Shown: positions 18,380 to 26,005 of the stretch, piece by piece
How the letters are laid out: the number at the start of each line of letters is the position of its first letter
Position numbering within the stretch: position 1 is the stretch's first letter
Source: JBFHER01 sp041584055
GTDB lineage: Bacteria; Bacteroidota; Bacteroidia; Bacteroidales; UBA5342
Assembly: GCA_041584055.1 (NCBI GenBank)
Contig: JBFHER010000013.1
Coordinates: 1 to 28,998, forward strand
Length of the DNA: 28,998 nt
Reading direction: 5' to 3'
The notes under the pieces: model-generated
The model's database searches: none
What the model saw: the letters and a program-made list of their open reading frames with translations, nothing else
What the model was told of the DNA's origin: nothing
Program-made: the position numbers and the translations under genes

Positions 18380-18406
18380 AATGACACCTTTTTATAAAAG
18401 GTCATT
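18380..18406 (+). terminator. hairpin after the GH-A-like gene, possible terminator
   Basis: About 30 bases after the stop, an 11-bp stem forms between AATGA-CCTTTT (with a 2-base CA bulge) and AAAAGGTCATT, with a TAT loop. Bases after it are only moderately T-rich (GCTTTCATTG), so it is a candidate rather than a canonical intrinsic terminator. It sits in the 181-base gap before the CotH gene, the widest gap so far along the run, which fits a transcription boundary or RNA processing point. Confidence 0.4.
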
Positions 18407-18531
18407 GCTTTCATTGAAGAAATCCTTGAATTCGTTGATAAACCAGACGTCTATATTGATTTCTTCATGAAGTAATATTCATTAGTATTATTTTGCAAAA
18501 AAATAATAGTTTTGAATTTAAAGTTTTAAGT

Positions 18532-20820
18532 ATGGGCAGAATGTTTACCTTATCCCTTCTTTTCATGATTGGGTATCGCCTGTTGGCACAGGGGTTTTAT
18601 GACATGGATACCATCCAAACCATCGAAATTACTTTTGCGGAAAGCAATTGGGATGCACTGTTGGATGCTCAGAAATCCGGGGATGAAAATTACATCATGG
18701 CACAAAGTGTCGCCATTAACGGAGCCGTGTTTGATAGTGTTGGTGTAAAGTACAAAGGCAACAGCACCTACAGTGAACGACAGGTTAAAAATCCGTTTCA
18801 TATTGAATTGGATACCTATAAAGAGCAGGATTATCAAGGTTATACAGATATCAAACTCAGCAATGCAGCCATGGATCCTTCTTTTCTAAGAGAGGTGTTA
18901 TCCTATCATATCATTCGGCAGTATATGGATGCTCCCTTGTCCAATTTTGCCAATGTTTACGTCAATGGCACCCTAATCGGATTGTACAGCAATTCTGAAG
19001 CAGTCTCAAAGAAGTTTGTTAAAAGTCGGTTTGGCTCTAAAAAGAATGCCTTTTTTAAGTGCAATCCCATTGATGGTGCAGGTCCGGGAACAGGACAATA
19101 CCCCAATTTGGTGTATCTTGGGCAGGATAGCACAAGTTATTCAAACGCTTACGAAATGAATTCGGATGCAGGGTGGCAGGATTTGATTGATCTGTGTGAT
19201 ACCTTGAGTAATCATAGCTCTGAAGTTCATAGGATACTTGATGTAAACCGGGCATTGTGGATGTTAGCGCTTGATAATGTACTGGTGAACCTGGATAGCT
19301 ACATCGGTGCCTTTACTCAAAATTACTACTTATACAGAGACGACAACGATCGGTTTGTACCTGTCATCTGGGACTTAAACGAATCCTTTGGACGCTTCTC
19401 ACAAACCGGCAGCAGCACTTTGAACTCAACGTCTCAAAAACAGCAAATGAGTCATCTGCTGCATCAAAGTGATGCCAGTTATCCCCTGGTGAAAAATCTT
19501 TTAAGTGATGCACGATATAAGCGAATGTACCTGGCACATTGTAAAACCATTTTGCTCGAAAATTTTGATAATAAAGCCTATTTTACCACTGGTCAGGCGC
19601 TTCAAAATTCAATCGATGCCTCTGTTAAAGCCGATAACAATAAGTTTTTCACCTATGCCAATTTTCTCAGTAATCTAAGCAGTGATGTAAGCAGTGGCAC
19701 AGGACCCAGAGCTGAATCCACTGTGGGCATTGCCAGTTTAATGAATGGAAGAAGTGCTTACCTCCTTGGTTTGTCTGATTTTACCAAAACAGAACCGGAA
19801 TTCGGGAACATTGCCTTGTCGAAATCAGAGCCTGTTGTGAATGATTCAATTTTTATCAGTGCAAAGATCTCAGATGCTACAGATGCTTACCTTGGGTACC
19901 GAAACAATGCTTTCGATGTGTTTGAACAATATGAAATGTACGATGATGGAGCGCATGGCGATGGTGCCGCGAATGACGGAACCTTTGGTGTGAAAATTTT
20001 GGTTCGGGATACTGAAAACCAATATTACATTTATGCAGAGAATACTTCAGCCGGTATGTTCTCTCCAAGACGGGCGGAACACGACTATTATTCCTTTACA
20101 GCCACTTACAACGAAATTGTATCTTCAGCTTTGGTAATCAATGAACTGCTGGCTTCAAACAGTTATACAATGCTCGATCAGAACGGGGAGTACGACGATT
20201 GGATTGAGCTCTATAACAACAGTGAAGAAGCCATCGTTTTGGACGGATACCATCTTTCGGATGATGAAGATGATATCCTTAAATGGACTTTTCCTGCGGG
20301 TACTACAATTGCTGCGCATGCTTACCTGATTGTTTGGGCAGACAAAGATACTTTGCAGTCTGGCCTGCATGCCAGCTTTAAACTTTCTGCATCAGGAGAA
20401 ACAGTGTTTTTATCAGATGCTTTTGGGCAGGTGATTGATGAAATCAGTTTTGGCGAACAAACGACCGACATGTCCTATGGTCGCTATGAAAACGGAACAG
20501 GCAGTTTTCAAGTGATGTCCCCAACTTACAACGCTGAAAACAATGTGTTGACAGGAGTGAAAAATACAAGTGCAGAGGCGGCAAACGTTTCAGTCTGGCC
20601 TAATCCGATGAGAGATGTTTTGAGTATTGATGCAGCCGGACTTAGTTTTGAGTGCGTTTCCATCTATGACCTCACAGGCAGGGAATGTTTTAACCAGAAT
20701 GGAGCCTTCACCAACGGAAAAATCCAACTGAATCTCGCACATTTGCCAAATGGTACATATTTGATAATCTTACAAGGAGAGGATGGCAGGGAAGTAATAA
20801 AATTAATTAAACAGGACTAA
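18532..20820 (+). CDS. secreted CotH-kinase-family protein with lamin-tail domain and T9SS tail
   Basis: I choose ATG 18532 (762 residues), which gives the signal peptide MGRMFTLSLLFMIGYRLLAQ; the frame is also open to a TTG at 18493. Residues ~22-400 are a CotH-kinase domain: the N-terminal strand IEITFAESNWDALL, GVKYKGNSTY, IKLSNAAMDPSFLRE, ANVYVNGTLIGLY, the putative catalytic loop ALDNVLVNLDSY (Asp248) and the metal-binding WDLNESFG (Asp281). CotH proteins are atypical secreted or spore-coat protein kinases. Residues ~531-660 form a lamin-tail domain (VINELLASNS, DDWIELYNNS, LDGYHLSDDEDD), and ~684-762 a T9SS sorting domain (VWPNPMRDVLSID, ending LIKQD). No CAZyme motif is seen. Its target could be surface proteins of this locus (inference); it may alternatively be a structural surface protein. 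Confidence 0.9.
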   Translation: MGRMFTLSLLFMIGYRLLAQGFYDMDTIQTIEITFAESNWDALLDAQKSGDENYIMAQSVAINGAVFDSVGVKYKGNSTYSERQVKNPFHIELDTYKEQDYQGYTDIKLSNAAMDPSFLREVLSYHIIRQYMDAPLSNFANVYVNGTLIGLYSNSEAVSKKFVKSRFGSKKNAFFKCNPIDGAGPGTGQYPNLVYLGQDSTSYSNAYEMNSDAGWQDLIDLCDTLSNHSSEVHRILDVNRALWMLALDNVLVNLDSYIGAFTQNYYLYRDDNDRFVPVIWDLNESFGRFSQTGSSTLNSTSQKQQMSHLLHQSDASYPLVKNLLSDARYKRMYLAHCKTILLENFDNKAYFTTGQALQNSIDASVKADNNKFFTYANFLSNLSSDVSSGTGPRAESTVGIASLMNGRSAYLLGLSDFTKTEPEFGNIALSKSEPVVNDSIFISAKISDATDAYLGYRNNAFDVFEQYEMYDDGAHGDGAANDGTFGVKILVRDTENQYYIYAENTSAGMFSPRRAEHDYYSFTATYNEIVSSALVINELLASNSYTMLDQNGEYDDWIELYNNSEEAIVLDGYHLSDDEDDILKWTFPAGTTIAAHAYLIVWADKDTLQSGLHASFKLSASGETVFLSDAFGQVIDEISFGEQTTDMSYGRYENGTGSFQVMSPTYNAENNVLTGVKNTSAEAANVSVWPNPMRDVLSIDAAGLSFECVSIYDLTGRECFNQNGAFTNGKIQLNLAHLPNGTYLIILQGEDGREVIKLIKQD

Positions 20821-20941
20821 TATTTATTTTGCTGGATGTTTCTGTGAGTAATTTTTAGTAAGATGATAAAAGTAGTATCTGTAAGGTTTAAAGCACTGAC
20901 GTGATAATGATGTATTAAAAATATGATTAAATCCCACAGAT

Positions 20942-23626
20942 ATGAGAATCTTCTCTTGCGTTTGGATCATCCTGTTATCTCTCCTTGTAAACATAGGGAT
21001 TGCTCAGGAAAATGATGTGCTCAATACAATTCAAAATAAGCGACTGAAGGAATTTCCACTGACACAACACTTATTTTTGCATCTGGACAGAACCAAATTC
21101 AGTGTGCCTGACACCATTTGGTTCAAAGGATACAGCATTCACGGACCTCTTCATCAAGCCAGTAATGTTTCGCAAACAATTACTGTGGCACTGTTGAACA
21201 GTAAAAACGAACTTGTACATTCGAGTCAGTTTTTGGTATTTGATGGTGTGGCCGAAGGACAAATTGCCTTAAGTGATTTTCTGAAAGAAGGTTTTTATCA
21301 AATGGTTGCCTATGGCTCCAATATGCTGAATCAGGATTGCAGTAGTTTCTTTCGTACAACCATCGAACTGGTCTCGGAAAAACGGGAGAGTTATAATTTT
21401 GATTTTCGCTTTAACAAACGCTATTATTCGCTTAATGATGAGGTGGATTTGAAGGTTTTAATCTATAATGACCACTACAAACCCCGAATCAAAGAATTGT
21501 TAAATTATGAACTTCTGGGTGAGGAAGAAACGCTTGACAAAGGAAAAATTCGCACAAATACGGAAGGGATTGCGGAACTAAAGTTTCCTTTTAGACCGGA
21601 GTATCAGTCGGAAGATGTTTTAAAAGTAATTCTTACTGCCGGACTGGTTCAATCCCCTTTTACTGGGATTAGTTATATCAAACCACTCGCATCTGCCCTT
21701 GACGTGCAAATGTTGCCGGAAGGGGGGACACTTGTTGATGGTTTGTTACAGGCTGTGGCATTTCGCAGTGTTGATAGCAAAGGAGAGCCAGTAAATATAT
21801 CGGGTGATATTATCAATGCAAATGGAGAAGTGATTGCCAATTTTTCTGCGATGCACGATGGTATGGGTAAATTCAGTATCGTCCCGGATAAAAGTGAAAC
21901 CTACAGCCTTCGGATAAAAACGCCCGAAATATTTAAACGTGAAATCCCGCTTCCCGGGGTTTCAGATCACGGATATGCTTTAACAATGCTTGGAGAACGC
22001 AACGGTGATGTGTTTTTTAAACTTGCGAAAAATTTCGAAGGACCGGAAATGGTAACGGCTGTTTGGCAGATGGGAGGATTAATCGTTGACGTTAAACTAA
22101 TTGAATTGCAGCAAGAAATAATGGTTCATTTTTCGAAACGCAATTTACCAGAAGGAATTGCAAAACTCACACTCTTTGATCACCTGGGTGAACCATTTGC
22201 CGAGCGCCTTGTGTATATTCAGTCTGAGGATGATGTCAAATTTGATGTGGACCTGCCCCAACCTTCTTTTTCATTACGCAGACCCTACAATTTGAAAATG
22301 AAGCTACAGACCTCCGATGATGAACCCGTTGATGCAAATTTGTCGCTTACAATCACTCATTTATATGATGGCTTAAGTGCAGACATTCCAATCCCTGACA
22401 TTAGAGATCATGCTTTTTTTAAAACAGAGCTCTCAGGTGCCGTTTACAAACCTTCCCAGTATTTTATTAAACCAGCAGGCGACGTTGTTAATCAACAGCA
22501 TTTAGATCTTGTGATGCTCACCCATGGATGGCGTAAATTCGATTGGTACAGCGATATGAAAAACAAAGCGGATACCAGCTATCGTTTCTTTAACTATGAT
22601 TTGTTTCGTGGGCTTGTAACCAAAGGAAACAAACCGGTGCCCAAGGCACGTTTGGAGGTGGCAAGTTTTGGCGCTGGAATAGAAACAGAAGCTTTTAACA
22701 CGGATGAAAACGGACGCTTTTGGATTAAACCTGAGTTTAAAGGAAAGACAAACCCAACGATCATTATTTCAACCAAAAAGAAAAATGATTTTTCAAGGGT
22801 AAGGCTCACGCTTTTTGATAAAGAACTTGACTTGCGTGATAGCATTGTTCAAACATTTTATCCCGAGTTAAAACCTTTTGTAGAGCAATATAAGGTGGAG
22901 GAATACGAAGCAAAAGAGAACCTCGATACCTTGTTTAAAATATGGGAAACCAAATACTTAAATGAAGTAACGGTGACAGCAAAAAAAGGGGGAGAGTTTG
23001 AGAGAAGCATAGAGCGCTACCAAACTGGTAGAGTGTCGGCATTGACTCAGGCCGATTTTGGTGAGAATATTTTAGATATGGAGAGTTTAATTCAGCTCCT
23101 TGGATTCGGATTGTACGTGGAAGGGGATGATATTCTTTCAACCTCCGGAGCCGAAAGCGTTGGTGCGAAGGTTATATTGGACGGCGTGGATCAACGGGAT
23201 CTTGGTTTTTCAGCAATATCCCATCTGAACAGTACCATGATCGAAGGTATTGCCTATGCGAAGGGAGCCATGGTGGGCGCAGAATACAATTCAAAAGGGG
23301 CTGCTGTTTTAATCGTAACGACTTTGCCTGGCAAAAATGCACCTGTTGAGAAAAAAGAAATAAAGAACCTGTTTACCTCCAAACGCTATGGCAAGGTACT
23401 AAGCTTCTACAGTCCAAAATACGAAACACCAGAACAACGCCACAGCCCGATTCCTGATTCCAGAATCACACTTTTATGGAAGAATAACCTGAAAACGGAT
23501 TCGCTTGGAAATGCAAATGTCACGTTTTATACCGGAGACAAAAAGGGAACATTCTTAATAAATATACAGGGGATATCACAAAAAAATGGTCCAATCTTCA
23601 AACAAATACCCATTGAAGTTCATTAG
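20942..23626 (+). CDS. large MG2-like / TonB-plug-domain exported protein
   Basis: This 894-residue protein has a signal peptide (…LLVNIGIAQ, ~21 residues). Residues ~38-140 carry the Bacteroidota MG2 (alpha-2-macroglobulin-like) opening HLFLHLDRTKFSVPDTIWFKGY, followed by further beta-sandwich repeats with EGGTLVDGLLQAVAFR near residues 259-274. A carboxypeptidase-regulatory-like region follows around 560-620 (RGLVTKGNKPVPKARLEV, GRFWIKPEF). From ~672 (LNEVTVTAKK) to ~800 is a TonB-receptor plug-like domain (ILDGVDQRDLGF, IEGIAYAKGAMVGAEYNS); no beta-barrel follows, only a final Ig-like strand region. This family is widespread in Bacteroidota, of unknown biochemical role, and proposed to associate with outer-membrane transport. 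It does not look specific to polysaccharides. It has no T9SS tail. The 121-base gap before it and the orientation allow cotranscription, but it may be an unrelated neighbour. Confidence 0.88.
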   Translation: MRIFSCVWIILLSLLVNIGIAQENDVLNTIQNKRLKEFPLTQHLFLHLDRTKFSVPDTIWFKGYSIHGPLHQASNVSQTITVALLNSKNELVHSSQFLVFDGVAEGQIALSDFLKEGFYQMVAYGSNMLNQDCSSFFRTTIELVSEKRESYNFDFRFNKRYYSLNDEVDLKVLIYNDHYKPRIKELLNYELLGEEETLDKGKIRTNTEGIAELKFPFRPEYQSEDVLKVILTAGLVQSPFTGISYIKPLASALDVQMLPEGGTLVDGLLQAVAFRSVDSKGEPVNISGDIINANGEVIANFSAMHDGMGKFSIVPDKSETYSLRIKTPEIFKREIPLPGVSDHGYALTMLGERNGDVFFKLAKNFEGPEMVTAVWQMGGLIVDVKLIELQQEIMVHFSKRNLPEGIAKLTLFDHLGEPFAERLVYIQSEDDVKFDVDLPQPSFSLRRPYNLKMKLQTSDDEPVDANLSLTITHLYDGLSADIPIPDIRDHAFFKTELSGAVYKPSQYFIKPAGDVVNQQHLDLVMLTHGWRKFDWYSDMKNKADTSYRFFNYDLFRGLVTKGNKPVPKARLEVASFGAGIETEAFNTDENGRFWIKPEFKGKTNPTIIISTKKKNDFSRVRLTLFDKELDLRDSIVQTFYPELKPFVEQYKVEEYEAKENLDTLFKIWETKYLNEVTVTAKKGGEFERSIERYQTGRVSALTQADFGENILDMESLIQLLGFGLYVEGDDILSTSGAESVGAKVILDGVDQRDLGFSAISHLNSTMIEGIAYAKGAMVGAEYNSKGAAVLIVTTLPGKNAPVEKKEIKNLFTSKRYGKVLSFYSPKYETPEQRHSPIPDSRITLLWKNNLKTDSLGNANVTFYTGDKKGTFLINIQGISQKNGPIFKQIPIEVH

Positions 23627-23687
23627 GCCAATCCATCAACATACAGTGCTCTAATATGCATCAAAGGCAATTGATTCCTATGCCAGT

Positions 23688-23822
23688 TTAAGCCTTCGGA
23701 ACTGGCCTCAATTCGAGCAGTTTTTCAATTGCAGCCAAATCCCAACTGGCAGCTTCTGAAAAGGGAATGGATAAACGTGTTTCTTTCACAAATTGAATGG
23801 TAAATATGGCTTGTAACACCAT
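23688..23822 (-). CDS. possible 44-residue ORF or gene remnant
   Basis: A minus-strand frame starts ATG-GTG two codons after an in-frame TAG and ends at TAA, coding 44 residues. The peptide has coding-like composition (IQFVKETRLSIPFSEAASW, then DLAAIEKLLELRPVPKA, an amphipathic helix) and no low-complexity bias. I do not recognise it. It may be a small protein, the C-terminal remnant of a decayed gene, or chance. It is convergent with the MG2/plug gene and would be the only minus-strand gene in the window. Confidence 0.25.
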   Translation of the reverse strand: MVLQAIFTIQFVKETRLSIPFSEAASWDLAAIEKLLELRPVPKA

Positions 23823-23855
23823 TCTCTAATTCGCGAGTTTGCTTTTAATGTATGT

Positions 23856-23863
23856 TACATTTG
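23856..23863 (+). promoter_or_regulatory. candidate Bacteroidota -7 element (TACATTTG)
   Basis: The octamer matches TANNTTTG exactly. A TTTG lies upstream at 23838-23841, but the spacing of 14 bases is shorter than the usual 19-21, so the pair is imperfect. If used, it would give a long leader (~230 bases) for the GH39 gene. Confidence 0.3.
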
Positions 23864-23978
23864 TTATTTTTTCTACTGATTTGTATGTTGTAAACATATT
23901 CTTAATACATTCATTCACCATGCAACATATATTCTATTTATTGAGATGTGGATTCTGTTACTATTGTGAAGGCTTGTT

Positions 23979-23986
23979 TACCTTTG
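23979..23986 (+). promoter_or_regulatory. candidate Bacteroidota -7 element (TACCTTTG) for the GH39 gene
   Basis: The octamer matches TANNTTTG exactly and lies ~115 bases before ATG 24101. A good TTTG -33 element at 19-21 bases upstream is not evident; the nearest TTG (23964-23966) is too close. If real, transcription would begin near 23993, which would exclude the upstream GTG at 23948 as the start codon and support ATG 24101. Confidence 0.35.
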
Positions 23987-24100
23987 TATTTTGATCAGGC
24001 AATAAATTCGCTTCAAAAACAGGGTGAAAATTTGGCTGATCTCAGGTGTATCGGACAGGTGCAAACCGGAATGAATAATAAACAATTAAACAAAAATAGA

Positions 24101-25741
24101 ATGCAAATTAGAAAAGTTATCTTATTGCTGGCAATCGTCCTCTCGCAAGCTATCAGTGGGCAAAGTCACGTAAATGTAAGTGCCACCGGTGAAGGAGAAA
24201 AGTTCGATCATTTCTGGAGTAAATGCGTGGGCGCGGGGCGTGCCAACGAAGCATTGCGTGCCGGCTGGCTCGAACAAATGGAGAAGGTACAACAAAACTG
24301 TGGTTTTGAATATGTTCGCTTTCATGGCCTATTTCATGAGGATATGTTTCCGGTTTTAACGGAGCGAGGTAAACTGGTATATAACTGGCAATACATTGAT
24401 GATGTGTTCGATCGTTTACTTGATATGAATGTTCGTCCTTTTGTTGAATTGGCTTTCTTTCCGAATCAATTTGCAGCAGAAAATTCAAAAACGGTATTTT
24501 GGTGGAAAGCAAACATCACACCCGGTCCCGACTTTTCTAAGCAATGGCATGATTTAGTGAAAGCATTTACTCAGCATGTGGTTGATCGGTATGGCATAGA
24601 TGAAGTGCTGACCTGGTATTTTGAAGTCTGGAATGAACCCAACTTATACCCTTTGTTTTTGGATGGAACAAAATCACAGTATTTCGAAATGTATAAACAG
24701 TCGGCTATAGCTGTTAAGTCGGTGGATGAGCGTTTAAGGATTGGTGGCCCTGCCACCAGCAACTTCGTTCCAGATGCCCGTTTTGCCGGTGAAGTTGAAG
24801 ACCGCGAAGCGGCAAAGGAAGTATTTGAAGTTGAAGATATCAATACCTTAAAATGGCAAGGTGTATGGATCGAGGATTTTTTGAATTTCTGTAAAAAGGA
24901 AAACCTACCGGTAGATTTTGTGAGTTGTCACCCTTACCCAACTGATTATGCGTTTAATCCGGAAACCGGAAAAGGACGAGGTTTAACCCGTCATGCCAAA
25001 TCACTTGTTGAAGATTTGAACTGGTTGCAGAAAACAGTAAAAAATAGTGCTTTTCCAAATGCAGAGTTGCATCTTACAGAATGGAATACAAGCCCCAGCA
25101 GTCGTGATCGCATGCACGATCTGTTGCCGGGAGCAGCGTACATCGTTCGATCAAATTTGGATTGCATTGGCCTTACCAACTCCCTTGCATTTTGGACATT
25201 TACCGACATTTTTGAGGAAAAAGGTGGGGCATCAAGTATCTTTCATGGAGGATTTGGGATGATTAACTTCCAGGGCCTGGTGAAGCCATCCTATCATGCC
25301 TACCGCATGCTGCACCAATTAGGTGATGAGAAATTGTTTAAAAACGACCATGTATTCGTGAGTCGTAATTCTGGAAACGGGAAGCTTGTTGTGCTTGCAT
25401 ACAACTATCCTGAAGAAGAAGAAGGTTCGGTGCCATCAGGCTATAAAGGATATGACTATTTAAGCAAAGGCACATCGAAGCAATTGGATCTGTCTCTTTG
25501 TAACTTAGCTCCTGGTGCCATGTTCAAGGTTGAAGTACTTGATAAAGATCATGGCAATGTATGTCATTCATGGGAGAAAATGGGTAAGCCAGAGCCTCCA
25601 ACACGTGAACAGGTAAAGGTCTTGAAAGGAATTGCAGAGAACTTAACCACAGAAACACTTGTGGCGGATAAGGACGGGAAGCTTATTATTAACAAAGAAA
25701 TAGCACCCTGGAATGTGATCCTGATTGAACAAATAAATTAA
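24101..25741 (+). CDS. GH39 glycoside hydrolase (beta-xylosidase/alpha-L-iduronidase family)
   Basis: I choose ATG 24101 (546 residues) because it gives the signal peptide MQIRKVILLLAIVLSQAISGQ; an earlier in-frame ATG (24071) and GTG (23948) add only polar residues. The body is a GH39 retaining hydrolase of clan GH-A: FDHFWSKCVGAGRA and EYVRFHGLFHEDM are family N-terminal landmarks, FEVWNEPN gives acid/base Glu179, VSCHPYPTDY lies on a later strand, and LHLTEWNTSPSSRD gives nucleophile Glu327; TFTDIFEE closes the barrel, with a C-terminal beta-sandwich. Length is normal for GH39. Family activities include beta-xylosidase, alpha-L-iduronidase and others, so the sugar removed is open. There is no T9SS tail or lipobox, so a periplasmic, exo-acting role on imported oligosaccharides is likely. 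Confidence 0.93.
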   Translation: MQIRKVILLLAIVLSQAISGQSHVNVSATGEGEKFDHFWSKCVGAGRANEALRAGWLEQMEKVQQNCGFEYVRFHGLFHEDMFPVLTERGKLVYNWQYIDDVFDRLLDMNVRPFVELAFFPNQFAAENSKTVFWWKANITPGPDFSKQWHDLVKAFTQHVVDRYGIDEVLTWYFEVWNEPNLYPLFLDGTKSQYFEMYKQSAIAVKSVDERLRIGGPATSNFVPDARFAGEVEDREAAKEVFEVEDINTLKWQGVWIEDFLNFCKKENLPVDFVSCHPYPTDYAFNPETGKGRGLTRHAKSLVEDLNWLQKTVKNSAFPNAELHLTEWNTSPSSRDRMHDLLPGAAYIVRSNLDCIGLTNSLAFWTFTDIFEEKGGASSIFHGGFGMINFQGLVKPSYHAYRMLHQLGDEKLFKNDHVFVSRNSGNGKLVVLAYNYPEEEEGSVPSGYKGYDYLSKGTSKQLDLSLCNLAPGAMFKVEVLDKDHGNVCHSWEKMGKPEPPTREQVKVLKGIAENLTTETLVADKDGKLIINKEIAPWNVILIEQIN

Positions 25742-25749
25742 TAAGCTCC

Positions 25750-25809
25750 CTTTGAGGTCCTTCGTGCCTGCCTTGAGGTCCTTTGTGTCATAGCAAGGAT
25801 GCTTGTTTC
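25750..25809 (+). repeat. 60-bp direct repeat, copy 1
   Basis: This copy matches 25857-25916 at 56 of 60 positions. It contains an internal near-duplication of TTGAGGTCCTTYGTG (at ~25752 and ~25773) followed by TAGCAAGGATGCTTGTTTC. It lies 9 bases after the GH39 stop. Phrases of this kind (GAGGTCCTTCGTG, TTTGTG) recur between genes in some Bacteroidota genomes, from memory, so this is probably a dispersed intergenic element. Confidence 0.9.
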
Positions 25810-25856
25810 GCAATGAACCCCAAAGAAAACAAGGTGCGCAAAGCAAATAAATATAA

Positions 25857-25916
25857 CTTTGAGGTCCTTCGTGCCTGCTTCGAGGTTCTTTGTGACATAG
25901 CAAGGATGCTTGTTTC
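25857..25916 (+). repeat. 60-bp direct repeat, copy 2
   Basis: Second copy of the element, 47 bases after copy 1, differing at four positions: three in the second GAGGTYC sub-motif and its flank, one in the following GTGWCATAG. The intact 3' half (CATAGCAAGGATGCTTGTTTC) is identical in both copies. It ends ~90 bases before the heparinase-like start. Confidence 0.9.
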
Positions 25917-26005
25917 TAAAAGAAAAAATAAATCATTGTGCAGTACATTGTGATTTTACTGCCGAAAAGTATTTTTAAATACATGGTTTCATTCAAAAAC
26001 AGATA

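Larger units (their letters stand above)
23627..24100. other. 474-base gap between MG2/plug gene and GH39 gene
   Basis: This is the longest stretch without a confident gene. Its left half holds a 44-codon open frame on the minus strand (23688-23822) and its right half is AT-rich with two TANNTTTG motifs (23856-23863 and 23979-23986). A + strand frame continuous with the GH39 protein is open back to a GTG at 23948, but it lies around the second motif and lacks signal-peptide character. I see no tRNA, no IS end and no strong terminator hairpin here. Confidence 0.6.
25742..26005. other. 264-base gap with a repeated element
   Basis: The gap between GH39 and the heparinase-like gene is mostly taken by two near-identical 60-base direct repeats. 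The remaining ~90 bases before ATG 26006 are AT-rich and hold no clear TANNTTTG box. Confidence 0.6.

Noticed and set aside
18493..18531. Upstream TTG start for the CotH protein
   Set aside because: The added 13 residues are polar and precede the signal peptide; ATG 18532 is preferred.
23948..24100. Upstream GTG start for GH39
   Set aside because: The extension lacks signal-peptide character, lies before or around a candidate -7 box, and would hide the real signal at 24101.
25643..25903. Minus-strand open frame across the 60-bp repeats
   Set aside because: Its translation is just the repeat read twice (KDLKAGTKDLKG) plus GH39 antisense; no gene character.
25750..25916. CRISPR array
   Set aside because: There are only two copies, 60 bases long with mismatches and internal duplication, one spacer and no cas genes.
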